Source: Spirochaetota bacterium (GTDB lineage Bacteria > Spirochaetota > UBA4802 > JAKQUI01). From it: a DNA stretch of 64,000 bases. This document shows, piece by piece, positions 27,494 through 35,158 of the stretch (position 1 is its first letter; each line of letters starts with the position of its first letter). A model generated the notes under the pieces. It was given only the letters and a program-made list of their open reading frames with translations, had not been told where the DNA came from and searched no databases. The stretch covers positions 257,961 to 321,960 of the forward strand of contig JAKQUI010000005.1 of NCBI GenBank assembly GCA_029562645.1, read 5' to 3'. Both the position numbers and the translations under genes were made by a program.

Positions 27494-28846
27494 ATGATGA
27501 AAACCGGAACGAAGCGGACCATTGCCGGCGCAGCCGGTGCGGCGCTCATGATCGTCTATCCGCTCGCCATGTTCTCCTGCGGGCGCACGCAACACTTCGA
27601 GCTGTCGCGCTTCCTGGGGCCGGACATGTGCGGCGGCTGCCACGCGGCGGTGGCCGATCAGTGGAAGAACTCGATGCACAACCTGTCGCATTTCGATCCG
27701 GTGTACACGGCGGTCGCGAAACACCTGCGAAAAGGCCTCACGGATCCCGATGAGATCGCCGAGGCCGAATCGTGCGTCAAGTGCCACACGCCGGTGGGCT
27801 TCGTGACCGGCAACCCCACCAAGGTGTCGGATGATCTGGACCGCGTCCCCGACATCGCCAAGCAGGGGATCCAGTGCGATTACTGCCACTCCGCGACCGG
27901 CGCGCGCAAAATGTACAACAACGACATCCGGCTCGATCCCGGACACGGCATGGACAATGCGGGGACCAAGCGCGGCCCCTTCACGGACTCGCACTCGGAG
28001 TTCCACAAATCTGCCTACTCGAAGTTCCACACCGAGTCGGGCATCTGCGGGACCTGCCACGATGTCCGGCACGTGGTGTACGGCACCAAGCTCGAGACCA
28101 CCTACGAGGAATGGCTGGGCAGCCCGTATAATTCGTCCGATTCGAACAAGCGGATTCCCTGCCAGGGGTGCCATATGTATCAGCGCCCCGGCGTTCCCGC
28201 GACCGGCTCCACTCCGCGTCCCCAAAACCCGGGCGAGGCGGCGGGCGGAGGCCCGCAGCGGGCGCATATCTACACGCACTACTTCGTGGGCGCGAACGCC
28301 TATGTCCCAAACAAATTCGGCGACGCCGTGAAGGCGCGCATGGCCGAGGAACGGCTCAAGAACGCCGCGGCGCTCACCATCATCGATGCCGAGCTGTCAA
28401 AGGGGATCGTCAAGGTCGAGGTGAAGAACATCGGCGCCGGGCATAAGCTCCCCACCGGCCTCACCGACGTGCGGCAGATGTGGCTCGAGGTCGTGGTCAC
28501 CGACGCCGCCGGGCGCGAGCTCTTCTCGTCCGGCAAGCTCGGCCGAGACGGAACGATACCCGCGGGGGCGGTGGTCTACAACACCGTGTTCGGCGACGGG
28601 AAGGGGAAGGCGGTCGCGAACCTCGCCAAGGCGCGCGAGGTGCTGAAGGACTATCGCATCCCGCCGCTGGGCTCCGTCGTTGAAACATACACGGTGCCCA
28701 ACCTGAAGGCGAAGACGGTCACCGTGATCGTGGCCCTCAAGTACCGGAGCGCGCCGCAGGAGCTCCTGGACGCGGTCTTCGGCGCCGGGAAGATCGTCCT
28801 CCCGGTGACGACGATGGCCGAGGCGAAAAAGCAGATCGCGCTCTGA
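27494..28846 (+). CDS. Pentahaem cytochrome c (c554-type domain), exported
   Basis: The 450-aa product has an N-terminal hydrophobic signal ending MFSCG, so it is exported and perhaps a lipoprotein. Five c-type haem motifs follow: CGGCH, CVKCH, CDYCH, CGTCH and CQGCH, in the spacing of cytochrome c554-like proteins. The second half (residues about 270-450, from RAHIYTHYFVGAN) is haem-free and beta-rich. The protein should carry electrons in the periplasm or at the cell surface. The start may be 27494 or the next ATG at 27497. It follows the YD-repeat lipoprotein closely. Confidence 0.88.
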   Translation: MMKTGTKRTIAGAAGAALMIVYPLAMFSCGRTQHFELSRFLGPDMCGGCHAAVADQWKNSMHNLSHFDPVYTAVAKHLRKGLTDPDEIAEAESCVKCHTPVGFVTGNPTKVSDDLDRVPDIAKQGIQCDYCHSATGARKMYNNDIRLDPGHGMDNAGTKRGPFTDSHSEFHKSAYSKFHTESGICGTCHDVRHVVYGTKLETTYEEWLGSPYNSSDSNKRIPCQGCHMYQRPGVPATGSTPRPQNPGEAAGGGPQRAHIYTHYFVGANAYVPNKFGDAVKARMAEERLKNAAALTIIDAELSKGIVKVEVKNIGAGHKLPTGLTDVRQMWLEVVVTDAAGRELFSSGKLGRDGTIPAGAVVYNTVFGDGKGKAVANLAKAREVLKDYRIPPLGSVVETYTVPNLKAKTVTVIVALKYRSAPQELLDAVFGAGKIVLPVTTMAEAKKQIAL

Positions 28847-28861
28847 GCCGCGGCACCACCC

Positions 28862-29503
28862 TCAGAGCTTCTCGATGATATCCAGGAGCTTCCCGAGCGG
28901 CTGCGCGCCCACCAGCTCGTGCGTCTCGTTGATGACCGTCTTCGGGACGCCGCTCACCTGATACTTGATCGCCAGGTGCGAGAAGATCGAACTGTCCACC
29001 ATGTCGGCGCGCACCCGCGGGCTTTCCAGCGCGATCCGGTGCGCTGCGCTCACCGCGGCCGGGCAGTAGGGACAGGTGAGCGAGATGAACACCTGGATGC
29101 GCACGTCCGCAGCGATTGTCGCGATGCGCGCGGCGATATCGCCCGGCAGGGCCTCGCGCTTCCCCGACGCCTCGAGCAATGCTCCCAGAAATGAGTTGAT
29201 CTCGTAGCCCCCCGGAATGCCGAAGAAGTTCATGCGGGTGGGCGCGCCCTTTGCGTCGAGGAGCGCGATCCCCGGCACCTTGTCGATGCCCAGCGCGGCG
29301 GCCTCTGCGGCGTCCTTTTGCAGATCGTGCACGACGAGCGTGAGCTTGTCCGAGAGACCGGCGATCTCCTCCAGGAAGGCGCGGGCCTCGCGGCAGGCCA
29401 TGCATTCGACCTCCTGCGAAAAGAAGGCGATCGTGACCGGATTGATCATGCCCTTCAGTACGTCCTTGAGTTGACCGCGTACCTTTTCATTGAATACCGC
29501 CAT
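28862..29503 (-). CDS. Two-domain thioredoxin-fold protein (PDO / AhpF N-terminal-like)
   Basis: The 213-aa product has two thioredoxin folds. The first carries CMAC (VECMACREARAF, residues about 34-37) and the second CPYC (LTCPYCPAAVSA, about 143-146), followed by SGVPKTVIN with its cis-proline. This is the layout of archaeal-type protein disulfide oxidoreductases and the N-terminal part of AhpF. It lies directly downstream of a thioredoxin-reductase-like gene on the same strand, which should reduce it with NAD(P)H. No peroxiredoxin gene is adjacent. Cytoplasmic. Confidence 0.88.
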   Translation of the reverse strand: MAVFNEKVRGQLKDVLKGMINPVTIAFFSQEVECMACREARAFLEEIAGLSDKLTLVVHDLQKDAAEAAALGIDKVPGIALLDAKGAPTRMNFFGIPGGYEINSFLGALLEASGKREALPGDIAARIATIAADVRIQVFISLTCPYCPAAVSAAHRIALESPRVRADMVDSSIFSHLAIKYQVSGVPKTVINETHELVGAQPLGKLLDIIEKL

Positions 29504-29533
29504 GCCGTTTTCCTCCGTGTGTTGATCGGTGCG

Positions 29534-30517
29534 TTATGATTGCGTGAGTACGTATTCGCACGCCGAGAGCGCGGCCTTCGCCCCTTCCCCCGCGGCGATG
29601 ATGATCTGCTTGAACGGAACCGTCGTCACGTCGCCCGCGGCGAAGACGCCGGGCGCGCTGGTGCGGCAGGCGCAATCGACCGCGATCTCGCCCTGCTCGT
29701 TGAGCTCGAGGGCGCCGCGCGCGAAATTGCTGTTGGGCGACAGGCCGATTTCGATGAAAATGCCGCTGACGGGAAGATCGCGCTCGGCGCCGGTTGCGTT
29801 GTCGCGCACGGCGATCGACTGCACCGCGCCCGTCCCGTTGATGCGCGTCACCTCGTGATGAAACAGGATCTCCACGTTGGCGAAGCCCGCGAGCGCATCG
29901 ACGAGGACGCGGTCGGCCGTGAGCGCGTCGAGGAACTGGACGAGGGTCACGCGCTCGGCGATGCGCGCGAGGTCGATCGCCGACTCGACGCCGGAGTTCC
30001 CCCCGCCCACCACGGCGACGGACTTGCCCGCGAAGAGCGGCGCGTCGCAGGTGGAGCAATAGGCCACCCCGCGCCCCGTGAGCTCCGCCTCCCCGGGGAC
30101 ACCCAGCCGCCGCCAGTGTTTGCCGGTGGTGATGACGATCGCGCGCGCCTGGAGCGTCGCTCCGTTTTCGAGCGTGACGCGCTTCACGGGGCCGTCCACG
30201 GCAAGGGCGCGCGCGCGGCTCCCCTCGATGACGGCAATCGGAAACTGCTTCACCTGATCGGTGAACCGTTCCACCAACTGGAGTCCCTCGATGTAGGTGA
30301 AGCCCAGGTAATTTTCGACCGACGAGGTCTCCGCGATCTGGCCGCCGAAGCGTTCGGTGACGAGCCCGGTTGAGACGCCCTTGCGCATGCAGTAGACCGC
30401 CGCGGTCATGGCCGCCGGCCCCCCGCCCACGATGAGGACGTCGTAGAGCGCGGCGGGATCGAGCGGCACAAATCGTCGCTCATCGGTGAATGCCGACAGG
30501 TTGAGCTGAATGTCCAT
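29534..30517 (-). CDS. Thioredoxin reductase-like FAD/NAD(P)H oxidoreductase
   Basis: The 327-aa flavoprotein has an FAD motif VLIVGGGPAAMTAAVY near residue 28, the redox pair CSTC (VAYCSTCDAPLF), a second dinucleotide motif VAVVGGGNSGVESA and the FAD-binding end GVFAAGDVTTVPFKQI. All are as in TrxB and the C-terminal part of AhpF. The partner is probably the two-domain thioredoxin-fold protein 30 bases downstream. The start was placed at the ATG with GGAGG five bases upstream. A possible promoter is TTGACT at 30568-30573 with TACACA at 30546-30551, on the minus strand. Confidence 0.92.
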   Translation of the reverse strand: MDIQLNLSAFTDERRFVPLDPAALYDVLIVGGGPAAMTAAVYCMRKGVSTGLVTERFGGQIAETSSVENYLGFTYIEGLQLVERFTDQVKQFPIAVIEGSRARALAVDGPVKRVTLENGATLQARAIVITTGKHWRRLGVPGEAELTGRGVAYCSTCDAPLFAGKSVAVVGGGNSGVESAIDLARIAERVTLVQFLDALTADRVLVDALAGFANVEILFHHEVTRINGTGAVQSIAVRDNATGAERDLPVSGIFIEIGLSPNSNFARGALELNEQGEIAVDCACRTSAPGVFAAGDVTTVPFKQIIIAAGEGAKAALSACEYVLTQS

Positions 30518-30721
30518 GCGGGCCTCCATGACGCGGATCGGTATCTGTGTAGCGCGATTTGGCGATGAGTCAAATAAAAATTTTTCGCCCGGCAATCCGG
30601 ACACGTGGACGGATGGTCGTATTTTTTTTGAAAAAGAATTGATTTTTTGCAAAAAAAATGTGTGATTGCAGAATCCATCGAGACCATATATACAGGGTAT
30701 GATGAAGTGGAGGTGCGGCGC

Positions 30722-31054
30722 ATGGAACGGCGGAAACACCGGCGAATCGAGTTTGTGCAGGCGACCTATTGCCGGATGATGGGCGAGCAGGCCGTCGCGA
30801 TGATGCACGACTGCTGGATCAGCAATATCTCGGTGGGCGGGATGTCCGTCGATATCAAGGGCAGCGTGGCCCCGCAGGGCGAGCCGGACGCCATGATGGT
30901 CCTGTACAAGATCGGCACCCGGATCAGAAACGACCTGGTATCCATACGGTCCGCGCGCCAGGTGCTGGGCAACCTGCGTTATGGCTGCGCGTTTTTGGAA
31001 CATGACGAGAAGCGGCTGGCCAGCATCGAAAACTATGTTTCACTCCACGACTAG
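30722..31054 (+). CDS. PilZ-domain protein 1
   Basis: The 110-aa product is a single PilZ domain. It opens MERRKHRRIEF, which supplies the RxxxR arm, and has SNISVGGMSVDI, the (D/N)xSxxG motif; both are needed to bind cyclic di-GMP. The start follows GTGGAGGTGCGGCGC. A paralogue of nearly the same length follows 12 bases later. Such stand-alone PilZ proteins regulate motility, exopolysaccharide or pili by protein contact; the target is unknown. Confidence 0.85.
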   Translation: MERRKHRRIEFVQATYCRMMGEQAVAMMHDCWISNISVGGMSVDIKGSVAPQGEPDAMMVLYKIGTRIRNDLVSIRSARQVLGNLRYGCAFLEHDEKRLASIENYVSLHD

Positions 31055-31066
31055 CGAGCACTACGG

Positions 31067-31432
31067 ATGTTCTTTAAAAAAAAGAAAGAGGCGGATGAGA
31101 ACGGGAACAAGCGCCAGTACGACCGTATCGATTTCGTGCAGGCGTCGTATTACCGCATCATCAACGACAGCCAGGAGCAGACCGCGCACGAATGCTGGTT
31201 CAATAACATCTCGGTCGGGGGGTTCTCGGTCGACATACCGAGCAACGGCATCGCGGAGGGCGACCGCCTCATGGTGCTCTACAAGATCGGCGTGAAGATG
31301 CGGAAGGACCGTGTCGTGGTCCGCTTCATCCGGAAGGCGCTCAATAATCTCCGCCTCGGCTGCGAGTTCGTCGATGACGACATCGAGCGCACCTCGCTCA
31401 TTCTCGACTATATCGACAGCAATCTCAAGTAG
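31067..31432 (+). CDS. PilZ-domain protein 2 (tandem paralogue)
   Basis: The 121-aa product starts with a Lys-rich tail (MFFKKKKEADENG), then RQYDRIDF for the RxxxR arm and NNISVGGFSVDI for the NxSxxG motif. It shares most core positions with PilZ protein 1 just upstream (VQASYYR and VQATYCR; VLYKIG in both), so the pair arose by duplication. It should bind cyclic di-GMP. The Lys-rich head is absent in the first copy and may change the partner or membrane contact. Confidence 0.85.
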   Translation: MFFKKKKEADENGNKRQYDRIDFVQASYYRIINDSQEQTAHECWFNNISVGGFSVDIPSNGIAEGDRLMVLYKIGVKMRKDRVVVRFIRKALNNLRLGCEFVDDDIERTSLILDYIDSNLK

Positions 31433-31587
31433 GATCGCGCGGCGTCCGCGCCGCGGATCGGACTGCGCCGCGCCCGAGTGAAAAATCCAACCGGTAGGTT
31501 TTGCAAGAAAAATCGTAAAAATTCAATCCTTTGCTTGATCGCGCGCGAGCGGATCGGTAGTATGCAGGTATTATAGGAAAACGGTGG

Positions 31588-32070
31588 ATGGGAATGATGA
31601 GCCGGAAAAACATAGCCCTTGTCGCGCACGACAACCGGAAGCGGGACCTGGTCGAGTGGGTGGAGTGGAATTATCACGTGCTCGTGAAGCACACGCTCGT
31701 GTGCACCGGGACCACCGGGCGGCTGGTCGAGGAGGCGATACACCGGAAGCTGCGCGACGACGCGGGTGGGGACTACGAGTTCACGATCACGAAGCTCAAG
31801 TCGGGCCCGCTGGGGGGCGACCAGCAGCTCGGCGCGCTCATCGCCGAGGGGAAGATCGACTTCATCATTTTCTTCTGGGACCCGATGGAGCCGCACCCGC
31901 ACGACGTGGACGTGAAGGCGCTGTTGCGCATCGCGGTGGTGTACAATATCCCCATCGCGTGCAACCGCGCGACCGCCGACTTCATGATCTCCTCACCGCT
32001 CATCGAGCGGGAGTATCGCCCGGCGGCGAGCGATTATTCGGGATATGTCTCGCGCGAGATTCCGCGCTAG
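31588..32070 (+). CDS. mgsA: Methylglyoxal synthase
   Basis: The 160-aa enzyme turns dihydroxyacetone phosphate into methylglyoxal and phosphate, a bypass of lower glycolysis. The family motifs are complete: NIALVAHDNRKRDLVEWV at the start, TGTTGRL for phosphate binding, SGPLGGDQQLGALIAEGKID with the catalytic Asp, and FFWDPMEPHPHDVDVKALLR with the active-site His. Length is normal. ATGs at 31588, 31594 and 31597 are all in frame, and the exact start is not settled. It lies between PilZ and STAS genes. Confidence 0.93.
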   Translation: MGMMSRKNIALVAHDNRKRDLVEWVEWNYHVLVKHTLVCTGTTGRLVEEAIHRKLRDDAGGDYEFTITKLKSGPLGGDQQLGALIAEGKIDFIIFFWDPMEPHPHDVDVKALLRIAVVYNIPIACNRATADFMISSPLIEREYRPAASDYSGYVSREIPR

Positions 32071-32098
32071 ACGAATAGATACCGGCGCGGAGGTTCGC

Positions 32099-32431
32099 AT
32101 GCAGGTGAGCGTATTGACGTATCGGGAGCACACGGTCATCACCGTCGAGGGCGACATCAATATTTATAACGTGCGCACGTTGAAGGAAGCGATCGAAGGG
32201 CTCATGGACGGCAGCGTGCAGAGCGTGATCGTGGACATGAAGGGCGTCAATGCCGTCGATTCCACGGGGCTGGCGGCGCTGTATGTGGGAAAGCGGAAGA
32301 TGGAGGCGCTCAAGGGGACGTTCGCCCTGGCCAACGTGGGCAAGGGCATCGCGGACCTCCTGCGAATCGCACAGATGGACTTTCGAATCATCGAATTCAA
32401 CCCCGGCCCCCTGGCCGACGAGGAGGAGTAA
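32099..32431 (+). CDS. STAS-domain anti-sigma-factor antagonist
   Basis: The 110-aa product matches stand-alone STAS proteins of the SpoIIAA type: a strand-rich opening (MQVSVLTYREHTVITVEGDI), then VNAVDSTGLAALYVGKRKM with the phospho-acceptor Ser, and the closing helices. It would be switched by a serine kinase and phosphatase, neither in the window. CGGAGGTTCGC precedes the ATG. It lies 28 bases after mgsA and just before an exported FlgT-like gene. Confidence 0.88.
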   Translation: MQVSVLTYREHTVITVEGDINIYNVRTLKEAIEGLMDGSVQSVIVDMKGVNAVDSTGLAALYVGKRKMEALKGTFALANVGKGIADLLRIAQMDFRIIEFNPGPLADEEE

Positions 32432-32461
32432 GCGTCGCCGCGATGGCGACGCGCATGCGAT

Positions 32462-33616
32462 ATGGGAGCGATACGTGGGCTGATGGCCGCGGCCGTTGTT
32501 GCGGCGCTGTGCGTGTTTCCGGGGGGGCCGCTCCTCGGTGCGCGTGATGACGGAAAGAGCGTGGTGGTCATGGCCAGCGGAAGCGCGCCCGTCATGGGGG
32601 GCGACGTGAAGCGGGCGCGTGAGACGGCCGTCCAGGCCGCATTGCGCGCCGCGGTGGAGGAGGGCGTGGGAATGTACATCACCTCGCGCACGCGCGTCGA
32701 GAACATGGCGATGATCCAGGACATCATCGTCAAGCAGTCGGGGGGGCTGGCCGTCATCAAGCGGATCGTGCGCGAGGGCGCGGAGAAGGACGTCTATCGC
32801 GTCCAGGCCGAGATCGCGGTGAGCGCGCTGTCGATCATCGACGTGTTGCGGCAGAACGGCCTTCTGCGCGTCTGGCGCGTCATGGTGGTGATCCCCGAGT
32901 TCCACATTCAGCGTCCCATCGTCGATCCCGCGGCCGAAACGGAGTTTCTCCGCCAGTTCGCCGCGGTCGGGTTTAAAACGATGGACCAGACGGCTTACCG
33001 GGAACTGCGCGACAAGACCCCGCACTACTTCAAGGACAATGCGCGCGCGGCGACCTTCGCGCGCGGCAAGGGCGCCGACATCCTGATTACGGGCGAGGCC
33101 TTCAGCGAGCGCTCGATGGACGCGACCGGGTCGCTCATGCGCGGGCTAGTCGCCTGCAATGCCCGCGTTGAGGTGCGGGCGATCGCCGTGGACACCGGCG
33201 AGGTGATATACGCCGACGCCCATACGACGCCGGTGCCGCTTCTGCACACCTCCGAATCCGTCGCCGCGAAGCGGGCGTTGCAGAGCGCGGCGGAGGAGCT
33301 TGCGAAAAAGTTCGTGATGGTGCTCGTTCAGCGGCCCGCCGCGCTGACGCGCCCGACGGTGATCGAGGCCGGGCCCTTTCCCGGCGTGCAGCAGGCCACG
33401 GCCTTCGAGCGAGATATCAGGAAGCTCCGGGGCGTGAAAAAAGTGCACCGCGAGCAGTTCGACCGGGGCAGCCTGGTCCTCGAGGCCGAGGTCGCCTCCG
33501 ACGAGAGCGACGCATTCGCCGCCGAGATCGAACGGCGGGTGAGCGTCCCCGGGCATTCGCTCGTGGTGGAGGGGGCCGCGCGAAACGTCGTGCGGATCAG
33601 GCTGATGAAAAAATGA
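32462..33616 (+). CDS. FlgT/LPP20-like exported protein
   Basis: The 384-aa product has a signal peptide (GLMAAAVVAALCVFPGGPLLGA). Residues about 38-110 (MASGSAPVMGGDVKRARETA, then VQAALRAAVEEGVG) resemble the N-terminal domain of flagellar-assembly protein FlgT and the related LPP20 fold. A middle domain (RVMVVIPEFHIQRP to ADILITGEA) follows the Rossmann-like FlgT/TolB-N pattern. It should act in the periplasm. Association with flagella is inferred from the fold only. A CsgG-like lipoprotein gene follows about 43 bases downstream. Confidence 0.55.
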   Translation: MGAIRGLMAAAVVAALCVFPGGPLLGARDDGKSVVVMASGSAPVMGGDVKRARETAVQAALRAAVEEGVGMYITSRTRVENMAMIQDIIVKQSGGLAVIKRIVREGAEKDVYRVQAEIAVSALSIIDVLRQNGLLRVWRVMVVIPEFHIQRPIVDPAAETEFLRQFAAVGFKTMDQTAYRELRDKTPHYFKDNARAATFARGKGADILITGEAFSERSMDATGSLMRGLVACNARVEVRAIAVDTGEVIYADAHTTPVPLLHTSESVAAKRALQSAAEELAKKFVMVLVQRPAALTRPTVIEAGPFPGVQQATAFERDIRKLRGVKKVHREQFDRGSLVLEAEVASDESDAFAAEIERRVSVPGHSLVVEGAARNVVRIRLMKK

Positions 33617-33659
33617 ATTGTCCTTGCATAAAATACCGTTTCACGATTTCAATCCACCC

Positions 33660-34205
33660 ATGAAAAAATTAGCGCTTATAGGAATCGTCCTTGCCGGCAT
33701 GGCCGCATTCGCGGGCTGCCGGGGCGGCGTGGACGTGGTCATTTCGCGCCACGGCAACCCGGAGGAGATACGCAAGGTCGCCATCTTCAATTTAAAACTC
33801 CAGAACCGCGGATCGTACTCGACCGGTGACCGGGTGTCCGATTTGCTCATGCATGAGTTCCTTAAACTCGGGTACGACGTGGTGGAGCGCACCGAGATCG
33901 AACGACTGGTGAAGGAACAAAAGCTGAGCGTTTCGGGTTTTATCGATCCCCGGGAGGCGGTGGCGATCGGAAAGCTCTCCGGCGCCGACACCATCGTGAC
34001 CGGCACGGGCCACCTCGTCTCGCGCGACAGTGACGTGCTGAGCTATCTCGTCATCAAGGTCATCAGCCTGAGATCGGGGTCTGTGATCATGACGGCGAAT
34101 CTACGGAAAAACATGAGCATTTCGGACGCCGTAACCGAGATGTCGCGCTCGATCAAAAAGTGTCTCGATGAGCGCGCGGCGGCCCAGAAGGGCGCACCCA
34201 AATAA
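33660..34205 (+). CDS. CsgG-like lipoprotein
   Basis: The 181-aa product has a clear lipoprotein signal (MKKLALIGIVLAGMAAFAGC). The rest follows the CsgG/HfaB core: VAIFNLKLQNRGSYSTGDRV, LKLGYDVVERTEIERLVKEQ, GKLSGADTIVTGTGHL and a closing strand-helix. CsgG proteins form outer-membrane pores or scaffold export. This short form lacks the long insert seen in curli CsgG, so a pore is not assured. It probably works with the FlgT-like protein before it. Confidence 0.78.
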   Translation: MKKLALIGIVLAGMAAFAGCRGGVDVVISRHGNPEEIRKVAIFNLKLQNRGSYSTGDRVSDLLMHEFLKLGYDVVERTEIERLVKEQKLSVSGFIDPREAVAIGKLSGADTIVTGTGHLVSRDSDVLSYLVIKVISLRSGSVIMTANLRKNMSISDAVTEMSRSIKKCLDERAAAQKGAPK

Positions 34206-34318
34206 TCGGCACCGCCGTCATGCGCTTGCGCTCCCGCTCTCACCGCGTTTTCCTCGTCGATCTTCGGGATCGCACCGCACCGCCGTTCCCTGCGGCCGTG
34301 ACCACGGCATAGGATTCG

Positions 34319-35158
34319 ATGCGCGCCATGCGAACGATACGGGACATTCTGGCAGCAGAGGCCACGGTCGTTTCGTTTGTCGTGTTAAACGCCGTCGCCA
34401 TCTTCATGACGCCGCTCTTCGCCCACGGTTCGACGTGGGAGCGGGTCATCTCCCACGTCGATTTCGTCTGCGTGCTGTACTTCATGCTCGAGTCGGCGAT
34501 CAAGATCAATCGCGACGGCTGGCGCGGCTATATCGACGTTGGCTGGAACCGGTTCGATTTCCTCATCGTGCTCTGCAGCCTTCCGGTCCTGCTGGAGCCG
34601 TTCGTGGACCTGAAGGGATTCGGGATCGTGATGGTGCTCCGGCTCGGAAGGCTCTTCCGGCTCTTCAGGGTGATGCAGTTCATTCCCAACCTCGACCGCA
34701 TGGCCGCGGGGATCGGGCGCGCGCTGCGGGCCTCGGTCGGCGTTCTCATGGCGATCGTCATCGTCAACATCATCTTCGCCCTGGGGGGGACCCTCCTGTT
34801 CGGCGAGTTCGCGCCCAAGCATTTCGGCAATCCGCTCATGTCCATGTACACGACCTTCAAGGTCTTCACGGTGGAAGGATGGTACGAGATCCCCGACATG
34901 ATCGCGGCCAATACCGACAGCGACCTCATGGCGCTGGGCGTACGCGTGTACTATGTAGTCGCCGTCGTCGTCGGGGGGCTCATCGGGCTTTCGCTCGCGA
35001 ACGCGGTGTTCATCGACGAGATGACCGCCGACAACAACAAGCTCCTCGAGGAAAAAATCGACGAGCTCTCGCGCGAGCTCCGCGAACTCAAGGGGATGCT
35101 TGCGGACCGTGAACATCCGCGCGGGTCGGGACGGGCGCGCAGGGGGCCGCGGACATGA
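34319..35158 (+). CDS. Single-domain voltage-gated-type cation channel
   Basis: The 279-aa product has six membrane helices like bacterial sodium channels (NaChBac type). S4 reads LRLGRLFRLFRV, four Arg at every third residue. A pore loop, FTVEGWYEIPD, supplies a Glu in the filter but differs from the TLESW filter of NaChBac, so selectivity is uncertain. The C-terminus (ADNNKLLEEKIDELSRELRELKG) is a coiled coil that would hold the tetramer. The stop overlaps the ATG of the Na/Pi cotransporter by 4 bases. Confidence 0.82.
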   Translation: MRAMRTIRDILAAEATVVSFVVLNAVAIFMTPLFAHGSTWERVISHVDFVCVLYFMLESAIKINRDGWRGYIDVGWNRFDFLIVLCSLPVLLEPFVDLKGFGIVMVLRLGRLFRLFRVMQFIPNLDRMAAGIGRALRASVGVLMAIVIVNIIFALGGTLLFGEFAPKHFGNPLMSMYTTFKVFTVEGWYEIPDMIAANTDSDLMALGVRVYYVVAVVVGGLIGLSLANAVFIDEMTADNNKLLEEKIDELSRELRELKGMLADREHPRGSGRARRGPRT

